From Thermosulfurimonas sp. (GTDB lineage: Bacteria > Desulfobacterota > Thermodesulfobacteria > Thermodesulfobacteriales > Thermodesulfobacteriaceae), in assembly GCA_015487645.1 (NCBI GenBank), contig WFPH01000208.1:1-6234 (forward strand): a stretch of DNA of 6,234 nt. Reading direction: 5' to 3'. The translations under genes were made by a program, and so were the position numbers. Position 1 is the stretch's first letter, and each line of letters opens with the position of its first letter. Of the stretch, positions 1 through 4,838 are shown piece after piece. The notes under the pieces are model-generated. The model had not been told where the DNA came from, did no database searches, and saw nothing but the letters and a program-made list of their open reading frames with translations.

Positions 1-45
1 CAGGTACCCATACTTAAAATAAAAGACTTGCGGAAGCCGAAGTAA
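1..45 (+). CDS. Possible C-terminal tail of an upstream gene (partial)
   Basis: Reading frame 1 is open from the first base of the window to a TAA at 43-45 and encodes 14 residues, QVPILKIKDLRKPK. The other two plus frames hit stops within the first 22 bases. A Lys/Arg-rich end looks like a normal protein C-terminus, and the stop would lie 19 bases before the pabBC start, a typical operon spacing. Fourteen open codons can occur by chance, so this is weak. No function can be assigned. Confidence 0.3.
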   Translation, partial: QVPILKIKDLRKPK

Positions 46-64
46 AGAGTTAATAGCCTCCGGG

Positions 65-1813
65 ATGGATTACTTCCTGTGGCTTAACGCCTACGATGCC
101 GAAGGTAAGGCCTATCTTTTCACCAAGCCCAAAAAGGTTTTGGTTTTTGAAGACGGAGAGCCTAGGGAGTTTCTTCTTGAAATAGAAAAGGCCGTAAACG
201 AAGGTTTTTATGTCGCAGGCTTTTTAGCCTACGAATTCGGATACTATCTTGAGGAAAAACTTAAACCCTATCGGGGAAGGCGGCCGGAAGGTATTCCACT
301 GGTCTGGTTCGGCGTATTCGAAGCCCCCAAACCCTTTAAAATAGAAACCGCACCCGGGGTCGCTCGCGTTCACATATCCGACCTCACTTTAAATATTTCT
401 CCGGAAGCCTATCGGGAGGCCATCTCCCGCATCAAGACCTATATCGCCTCCGGAGACACCTATCAGGTAAACTACACCCTGAAATATCATTTCAAATTTG
501 AGGGTGACCCCAGGGATTTCTTCTTCCGCCTTCTGAGAAAACAGCGGGTTCGTTATGCGTCCTTGCTCTCTACTCCGGAGTTTTCGGTATTGAGTCTCTC
601 TCCGGAGCTTTTCCTGCAAAAGCAGGGCTCACTTCTTCGAAGTTCCCCCATGAAAGGGACCGCTCCTCGAGGCCGATTTTGGGAGGAAGATAAAAAAATT
701 GCTAAGTGGCTTTCAGAAGACATCAAAAACCGGGCCGAAAACATTATGATTGTGGACCTCATCCGAAACGACCTCGGCCGGATCTGCCAGATGGGCTCTG
801 TCTGGGTGCCGGAACTCTTTAAGGTTGAGCGCTACCGCACGGTCCACCAGATGATCTCAACCGTGGAAGGAAATCTCCGAGAAGGGACTTCGTTTTACGA
901 AATCATAAAAGCCCTTTTTCCCTGTGGTTCGGTGACCGGGGCCCCGAAGATAAGGACCATGGAAATCATCGCTGAGCTTGAGGCCGAGCCCCGAGGGGTT
1001 TATACCGGAGCCCTCGGTTTTATCACACCGGACGGAGACTTTATCTTCAATGTGGCCATCCGCACGGTGGTCTTAAAAGGCAACCGTGGAGAGTTCGGTA
1101 TCGGTTCGGGGATAGTCTGGGATAGCGACCCCGAAGAAGAATATCGGGAGTGTCTGTTAAAGGCCCGATTCCTTACCGAAGATCCTCCGGAATTTAAGCT
1201 CGTTGAGACCCTCCGGTTTGAGCCTGAGCAAGGCTTTGTAAGGCTTGAAAAACACCTGGCCCGACTTAGACGCTCTGCGGCTTACTTTACCTTACCCTAT
1301 CCCGAAAAACGCATCCGGGAGGAACTCGGGAAACTCGAGCGGAATCTCTCCCAAAGGGCCCGCGTAAGGATTCTTCTTTCGGAATGGGGGGAGGTCTCGG
1401 TGGAGGCAGGCTCCTTAAAGGACTTTCCCCGGCCCATAAGGGTGGGGCTCAAAAAAAGAGATTTTTCTGCGGAGCCTGCCTTTTTATTTCACAAAACCAC
1501 TCACCGCCCCTGGTATGAAGAGGCTAGGAGAGAGGCCGAAAAACTGGGACTTACCGAAATCGTTTTCTTTGACGAAAAGGGGCGCCTTACCGAAGGCACC
1601 ATTAGCAATGTTTTTCTGGAAATAGATGGTCGACTTTACACTCCTCCACTTGACCTCGGCCTTCTTCCAGGGATCCTACGGGAAAGCCTACTTGAAGCCG
1701 GTCGCTGCAAGGAAAGAGAAATCCATCTTTCGGATCTTCGGCGCGGAAAACTTTACCTCGGAAATTCGGTCCGAGGCCTTATTCCAGTTGAAGTCGTAGA
1801 GTTTTTATTTTAA
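65..1813 (+). CDS. pabBC: Aminodeoxychorismate synthase component I fused to 4-amino-4-deoxychorismate lyase (PabB-PabC)
   Basis: A cytosolic bifunctional enzyme of p-aminobenzoate and folate synthesis. The first half aminates chorismate to 4-amino-4-deoxychorismate, using ammonia from a separate PabA glutaminase not seen here. The second half removes pyruvate with PLP to give p-aminobenzoate. Residues about 110-370 are the chorismate-binding domain: PMKGT at 195-199, HQMISTVEGN at 261-270, CGSVTGAPK at 287-295 and GSGIVWDSDPEEEY at 347-360. Lys197 in PMKGT is the position that marks aminodeoxychorismate synthase rather than anthranilate synthase, which has Ala there. Residues about 378-582 are a fold-type IV PLP domain, with probable Schiff-base Lys477 (HKTTHR), the EGTISNVF motif at 510-517 and LGLLPGILRE at 531-540. 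Both catalytic halves look complete, and 582 aa is normal for this fusion. ATG 65 is the only usable start: an in-frame TAA lies at 20-22 and no ATG, GTG or TTG lies between. No Shine-Dalgarno sequence is at normal spacing. A TAAAAT at 15-20 could be a -10 box, but its -35 would lie outside the window. Confidence 0.95.
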   Translation: MDYFLWLNAYDAEGKAYLFTKPKKVLVFEDGEPREFLLEIEKAVNEGFYVAGFLAYEFGYYLEEKLKPYRGRRPEGIPLVWFGVFEAPKPFKIETAPGVARVHISDLTLNISPEAYREAISRIKTYIASGDTYQVNYTLKYHFKFEGDPRDFFFRLLRKQRVRYASLLSTPEFSVLSLSPELFLQKQGSLLRSSPMKGTAPRGRFWEEDKKIAKWLSEDIKNRAENIMIVDLIRNDLGRICQMGSVWVPELFKVERYRTVHQMISTVEGNLREGTSFYEIIKALFPCGSVTGAPKIRTMEIIAELEAEPRGVYTGALGFITPDGDFIFNVAIRTVVLKGNRGEFGIGSGIVWDSDPEEEYRECLLKARFLTEDPPEFKLVETLRFEPEQGFVRLEKHLARLRRSAAYFTLPYPEKRIREELGKLERNLSQRARVRILLSEWGEVSVEAGSLKDFPRPIRVGLKKRDFSAEPAFLFHKTTHRPWYEEARREAEKLGLTEIVFFDEKGRLTEGTISNVFLEIDGRLYTPPLDLGLLPGILRESLLEAGRCKEREIHLSDLRRGKLYLGNSVRGLIPVEVVEFLF

Positions 1814-1834
1814 ATTAGCCCCCTCAGTCTCCTC

Positions 1835-2605
1835 TCAAATCTTTTTAGTTTCCGTGGACTTCGAAAAGGTCTCAAAGAGGGGTTTAATGAGATCAATAGG
1901 CAACGGAAAGACGATGGTGGAATTGTTTTCGGTAGCCACCTCCCGCAGGGTCTGGAGGAATCGGAGCTGGAGAGAAGCCGGCTGCTCGGACATAATGCGC
2001 GCGGCCTCGGCCATGGTCTTTGAGGCCTGAAGTTCGCCCTGGGCATTAATAATCTTGGCCCGCCGTTCACGCTCAGCCTCGGCCTGCTTGGCCATGGCGC
2101 GCTTCATCTCCTCGGGAAGATCGATCTCCTTGATCTCCACTTTGGAAACTTTAACCCCCCAGGGCTCGGTGTCGGCATCGAGGATCTCCTGTATCCTAGC
2201 GTTGAGTTTATCCCGCTCGGCAAGGATCTCGTCAAGCTCCGCCTGCCCGCAGATGCTCCGCAGGGTGGTCTGGGCCAGCTGGCTCGTGGCGTAATAGTAA
2301 TCCTCGACCTGGATTATGGCCTTTTCAGGTTCAACCACCCGGAAATAGACCACCGCGCTTACATTTATGGACACGTTGTCCCGGGTGATAACCTCCTGAG
2401 GAGGGACATCCAGGGTAACCACCCTCAGATCTACCTTCCGCATCTTATCGATGACCGGGATAAGAATAATCAGTCCCGGACCTTTGACCGCAAGAAACCG
2501 ACCCAAACGAAAGACCACTGCCCGCTCGTACTCCTTAAGGATCCTTATAGCCGAGGACAGAAAGAAAATGGCCAGAAGAATCAAAAAAAGAAAAGAAAAA
2601 GTCAT
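1835..2605 (-). CDS. Stomatin-like SPFH-domain membrane protein (bacterial slipin)
   Basis: A 256-residue slipin that probably assembles into oligomeric scaffolds at the inner membrane. The exact role of bacterial slipins is unsettled. Residues 2-20 form one hydrophobic anchor (TFSFLFLILLAIFFLSSAI). The SPFH domain follows at about 22-185, with EYERAVVFRLGR, a GPGLIILIPVID segment, the VTLDVPPQEVITRDNVSINV strand region, and LRSICGQAELDEILAERDKLN. A charged Ala/Glu-rich probable coiled coil spans about 165-205, and a short hydrophobic segment near 229-240 (STIVFPLPIDLI) resembles the C-terminal oligomerisation region of known stomatins. The frame extends to an ATG at 2647, but I chose the ATG at 2605-2603. 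It has AGGGGG six bases upstream, places the anchor at the N-terminus as in the family, and lies downstream of a good -10 box that overlaps the extension. No NfeD-type protease gene, the frequent partner, is adjacent. The gene converges with pabBC, 21 bases between their ends, with no clear terminator hairpin in the gap. Confidence 0.93.
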   Translation of the reverse strand: MTFSFLFLILLAIFFLSSAIRILKEYERAVVFRLGRFLAVKGPGLIILIPVIDKMRKVDLRVVTLDVPPQEVITRDNVSINVSAVVYFRVVEPEKAIIQVEDYYYATSQLAQTTLRSICGQAELDEILAERDKLNARIQEILDADTEPWGVKVSKVEIKEIDLPEEMKRAMAKQAEAERERRAKIINAQGELQASKTMAEAARIMSEQPASLQLRFLQTLREVATENNSTIVFPLPIDLIKPLFETFSKSTETKKI

Positions 2606-2611
2606 TTTGTT

Positions 2612-2617
2612 CCCCCT
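2612..2617 (-). promoter_or_regulatory. Shine-Dalgarno site that sets the slipin start
   Basis: Read on the minus strand this is AGGGGG, six bases before the ATG at 2605. It supports the 256-residue protein over the 270-residue version starting at 2647, which has no such site and begins upstream of the likely transcription start. Confidence 0.65.
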
Positions 2618-2634
2618 TTTGAAATTTTTAACTA

Positions 2635-2662
2635 AATATAAACCCAATCAAAACGGATGCAA
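2635..2662 (-). promoter_or_regulatory. Predicted sigma-70-type promoter for the slipin gene
   Basis: On the minus strand, TTGCAT (2662-2657, three of six consensus bases) is followed after 16 bases by TATATT (2640-2635, five of six). Transcription would start near 2628, leaving a leader of about 20 bases with the AGGGGG site in it. The -35 match is poor, so this rests mainly on the -10 box and its position. Confidence 0.4.
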
Positions 2663-2665
2663 ATC

Positions 2666-2694
2666 TTGACCCTTACCCTCCAATCCCATAAAAA
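2666..2694 (+). promoter_or_regulatory. Predicted sigma-70-type promoter for the two-domain kinase gene
   Basis: TTGACC at 2666-2671 (five of six consensus bases), a 17-base spacer and TAAAAC at 2689-2694 (four of six). The start would be near 2701, giving a very short leader that begins at the ribosome binding site. This box and the slipin -35 on the other strand lie within a few bases of each other, so a regulator bound here could affect both genes. Confidence 0.35.
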
Positions 2695-2700
2695 CATTTG

Positions 2701-2708
2701 AAGGAGGG
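2701..2708 (+). promoter_or_regulatory. Strong Shine-Dalgarno site for the two-domain kinase gene
   Basis: AAGGAGGG lies eight bases before the ATG at 2717. It is the best ribosome binding site in the window and fixes that start. It also shows that this genome uses canonical Shine-Dalgarno sequences, which makes their absence before pabBC and the radical SAM gene more notable. Confidence 0.8.
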
Positions 2709-2716
2709 CAATTGAA

Positions 2717-4276
2717 ATGGAAAAATTAATAGAGGATCTTCTGCGTCCCGAGGCTTATCCTCATCGGCCGGGGGAAATCGAGCTTAGACAAACGCACATT
2801 TCCTGGGTCTTTCTGGCAGACGAGCTGGTCTACAAGCTCAAAAAGCCGGTGGACTTCGGCTTCCTAGACTTCACCACTTTGGAAAAACGCAAACACTTCT
2901 GCGAAAGGGAAGTGGTGTTAAACCGCAGGCTTTGTCCGGAGATTTACCTCGGGGTGGTTCCGGTGGTGAAGACTCCGGAGGGTTTTCGGTTTGAGGGTGA
3001 GGGCGAGGTGGTGGAATGGGCGGTTAAAATGAGACGCCTTCCCGAAGAAGGCATGATGGGCCGCCTCATAAAAGAAGGCGCCCTTACCCGCAATCATCTG
3101 GAACTCCTCGTCCAGAAACTCGTGCCTTTTTATCAAAAGGCCGAAACCGGTCCTGAGGTCAACCGCTACGGAAGCCTTGAGACCGTGCGCTTCAATGTGG
3201 AGGAAAATTTTGAACAGACCAGGGCTTTCGTGGGGAAGGCCTTAAGTCGCCTGCGATATGAGTACATTGTTGCCTGGTCCAGGCGTTTTATGGAGGAAAA
3301 TCAAGGTCTTTTTTACGCCCGCATAGAAGGAGGCTTTATCCGGGACGGGCACGGAGACCTTTATTCTGCCAATATCTGTTATGACGATCTCCGCGAGGTC
3401 TATGTCTTTGACTGTATAGAGTTTAACGAGCGTTTCCGCTGCGGGGATGTGGCTCAGGACCTGGCTTTTCTCTCCATGGATCTTGATTTCCATGGCCTCA
3501 CGGATTTTTCGCGTTTTTTTATCGATCGCTATGTGGAACTCTCCAATGATCCGGGGCTTTACGACCTTCTCGACTTTTATAAGTGCTATCGGGCCTATGT
3601 GCGGGGAAAGATCGGCTGTTTCACCTGGGCTTCGGAGGGGGTACCGCAGGAAGAGCGCGAGGCGGCCCTGGCAAACGCCCGCAGGTACTTTGATTTGGCC
3701 TACCGCTATGCCGGGGGAAAACCCTTTCTTATCGTAGTATTCGGTCTTTCGGGAACGGGAAAAAGCGTTCTCGCGCGTACGATTTCTACCGAACTTCTTG
3801 CGGAATACTACAACTCAGATGTGGTAAGGAAGGAGCTTGCGGGTCTTTTACCCTCGGAGCACCGCTACGAGCCCTTTGAGAAAGGGCTTTACGCCCCGGA
3901 GATGACGGAGCGAACCTATGAGGAACTTTTGCGGCGGGCGGAGGCGGCCCTTTTGACCGGCCGGGATGTTGTCCTTGATGCCACCTACCGCAAGCGCGCC
4001 CACCGGGAGGCCCTGCTTCAGCTGGCCCGAAAACTGGAAGTACCGATCCTATTTATCCTTTGCGAGGCTCCGGAAGAAGTCATCCGTGAAAGGCTTGAGA
4101 GACGGGCGCAAGAAGCAGAGGAACCCTCGGACGGCCGCTGGGAAATTTATCTGGCTCAAAAAGAACGCTTTGAGACCCCGGAAGAGATCCCTTCCGAAAA
4201 CCTGCTTCGCCTTGAAACCACCGAGCCCCCGGAAAGACTCGCCGAAAAAGTGGAAACCAGACTATTGTCTTATTAG
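2717..4276 (+). CDS. Two-domain protein: aminoglycoside-phosphotransferase-fold domain plus AAA_33 P-loop kinase domain
   Basis: A 519-residue cytosolic protein of the family annotated as bifunctional aminoglycoside phosphotransferase/ATP-binding protein (COG2187 joined to COG0645). The natural substrate is unknown, and the name does not show antibiotic resistance. The N-terminal kinase-like domain (about 1-330) has VYKLKKPVDFGFLDF at 38-52 with a candidate ATP-binding Lys at 40, 42 or 43. Its catalytic loop is HGDLYSAN at 212-219 (Asp214, Asn219), followed by the FDCIEFN metal-binding segment with Asp232. The C-terminal domain (about 335-519) has a Walker A motif GLSGTGKS at 343-350, NSDVVRKEL at 366-374, VVLDATYRKRAHRE at 418-431 and an Arg-rich lid (RERLERR, 457-463). 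This is the pattern of polynucleotide-kinase/zeta-toxin-like small-molecule kinases. Both halves appear catalytically intact. The gene is divergent from the slipin gene and its TAG stop directly abuts the inverted repeat before the toxin-antitoxin unit. Family membership is secure; the reaction catalysed is not. Confidence 0.9.
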   Translation: MEKLIEDLLRPEAYPHRPGEIELRQTHISWVFLADELVYKLKKPVDFGFLDFTTLEKRKHFCEREVVLNRRLCPEIYLGVVPVVKTPEGFRFEGEGEVVEWAVKMRRLPEEGMMGRLIKEGALTRNHLELLVQKLVPFYQKAETGPEVNRYGSLETVRFNVEENFEQTRAFVGKALSRLRYEYIVAWSRRFMEENQGLFYARIEGGFIRDGHGDLYSANICYDDLREVYVFDCIEFNERFRCGDVAQDLAFLSMDLDFHGLTDFSRFFIDRYVELSNDPGLYDLLDFYKCYRAYVRGKIGCFTWASEGVPQEEREAALANARRYFDLAYRYAGGKPFLIVVFGLSGTGKSVLARTISTELLAEYYNSDVVRKELAGLLPSEHRYEPFEKGLYAPEMTERTYEELLRRAEAALLTGRDVVLDATYRKRAHREALLQLARKLEVPILFILCEAPEEVIRERLERRAQEAEEPSDGRWEIYLAQKERFETPEEIPSENLLRLETTEPPERLAEKVETRLLSY

Positions 4277-4293
4277 AGCTTTTTAGCTATTTT
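4265..4293 (+). promoter_or_regulatory. Candidate promoter of the antitoxin-toxin-radical SAM unit
   Basis: TTGTCT at 4265-4270 (four of six), exactly 17 bases, then TATTTT at 4288-4293 (four of six). The -35 lies in the last codons of the kinase gene and the -10 in the centre of the palindrome, so a repressor on the palindrome would block it. The two boxes are individually weak; the spacing and the overlap with the palindrome make the proposal worth recording. Confidence 0.3.
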
Positions 4294-4305
4294 AGCTAAA
4301 AAGCT
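4277..4305 (+). promoter_or_regulatory. Perfect 13-bp inverted repeat, probable antitoxin operator
   Basis: The left arm AGCTTTTTAGCTA (4277-4289) and right arm TAGCTAAAAAGCT (4293-4305) are exact reverse complements around TTT. Each arm contains the self-palindromic hexamer TAGCTA, and AGCT occurs four times, starting at 4277, 4285, 4294 and 4302. The element begins on the base after the kinase stop codon and ends one base before the antitoxin Shine-Dalgarno sequence. Phd/YefM antitoxins are known to repress their own operons by binding palindromes in this position, so an operator is the likeliest reading. It is AT-rich and lacks a trailing T-run, so it is not a normal terminator, although its RNA hairpin could still affect mRNA processing. 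Confidence 0.6.
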
Positions 4306-4306
4306 T

Positions 4307-4312
4307 AAGGAG
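4307..4312 (+). promoter_or_regulatory. Shine-Dalgarno site of the antitoxin, the only good one in the three-gene unit
   Basis: AAGGAG, six bases before the ATG at 4319 and just outside the inverted repeat, so it stays accessible even if the RNA hairpin forms. The toxin and radical SAM gene have no comparable site. Confidence 0.75.
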
Positions 4313-4318
4313 ACCGAA

Positions 4319-4573
4319 ATGGAGGTCAAGGCTTCCGAAGTGAAGAACCATCTGGGAAAATATCTGGAAGCTGCTCAAAGGGAACCTATCGTGATACGCA
4401 AATCCGGAAAGCCTACTGCGGTAATTATATCCTGGGAGGAATACCAGCGTATTCGCGAGCTCGAAGACCGAATATGGGCAGAATTGGCCCTGGCCGCCGA
4501 AAGAGAAGGATTCCTTTCACCAGAAGACTCCCTACGTTTTCTTCTTCAAAAAATGAAAGAAACGAATGTATAA
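4319..4573 (+). CDS. Phd/YefM-family antitoxin
   Basis: This 84-residue protein is expected to bind and neutralise the RelE-like toxin encoded next and to repress the operon. The N-terminal half is the Phd/YefM DNA-binding and dimerisation fold: KASEVKNHLGKYLEAAQREP (residues 4-23), IVIRKSGKPTAVIISWEEYQRI (24-45), including the typical RxSGKPxAV strand pair. The C-terminal part (about 46-84) is charged and helical and should be the flexible toxin-wrapping region. Length and gene order (antitoxin first) are normal for the family. Its last 8 bases overlap the toxin start. The gene is preceded by the perfect inverted repeat, which fits autorepression. Its 3' half is AT-rich compared with the neighbouring kinase gene. 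Confidence 0.92.
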   Translation: MEVKASEVKNHLGKYLEAAQREPIVIRKSGKPTAVIISWEEYQRIRELEDRIWAELALAAEREGFLSPEDSLRFLLQKMKETNV

Positions 4574-4838
4574 ACTGGTCCTTTCTAAAAAGGCCAAAGA
4601 ATTTCTGGAAAAACTTCCTCCCAAACAATTTAGACAGTTGGTGAAAAAGATCTTTTCTCTGTGCGAGGATCCTTACCCTCCAGATTCAAAAGGCCTCAAA
4701 GGATATCCTTACCACCGAGTAGATGTAGGCGAGTATCGGATAATCTATTACCTAGCGGGAGACGAATTAAAATTAGTTCTGGTTGGGAAACGTAACGATG
4801 ACGAGATATATAAACGGCTGGCCAGACAAACCTCATGA
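4566..4838 (+). CDS. RelE-like toxin, probable ribosome-dependent mRNA endonuclease
   Basis: This 90-residue protein of the RelE/ParE superfamily starts YKLVLSKKAKEFLEKLP, the usual first strand and helix, and ends with GEYRIIYYLAGDELKLVLVGKRNDDEIYKRL. Arg58 (GEYRII), Arg76 (GKRND) and Tyr82 (EIY) line up with Arg61, Arg81 and Tyr87 of E. coli RelE, the residues used for mRNA cleavage in the ribosomal A site. This argues for an active RelE-type RNase rather than a ParE-type gyrase poison. Translation probably depends on coupling: the ATG lies inside the end of the antitoxin gene and no clear Shine-Dalgarno sequence precedes it. The TGA stop is embedded in ATGA, where the radical SAM gene starts. 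The gene is about 41% GC by hand count, far below the gene that follows. The exact subfamily cannot be fixed by eye. Confidence 0.9.
   Translation: MYKLVLSKKAKEFLEKLPPKQFRQLVKKIFSLCEDPYPPDSKGLKGYPYHRVDVGEYRIIYYLAGDELKLVLVGKRNDDEIYKRLARQTS

Noticed and set aside
1755..1775. CCTCGG...CCGAGG hairpin near the end of pabBC as a terminator
   Set aside because: It is a 6-bp stem inside the coding sequence without a following T-run; likely chance.
2055..2294. Plus-strand open frame of 79 codons opposite the slipin gene
   Set aside because: It is Ser/Ala/Arg-rich low-quality sequence without a start site, mirrored from a gene with clear SPFH motifs.
2606..2647. Fourteen-residue N-terminal extension of the slipin, starting at an ATG at 2647
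   Set aside because: It has no ribosome binding site, puts charged residues before the membrane anchor and lies upstream of the predicted transcription start; the ATG at 2605 with AGGGGG is better.
2717..4276. Antibiotic resistance gene, as the aminoglycoside phosphotransferase name would suggest
   Set aside because: The kinase-like fold is widespread, and the fused AAA_33 family member has no established drug substrate; nothing in the context supports resistance.
4277..4305. Inverted repeat as a Rho-independent terminator of the kinase gene
   Set aside because: The stem is AT-rich and is followed by TTAAGGAG, not a T-run, and it sits directly before a ribosome binding site.
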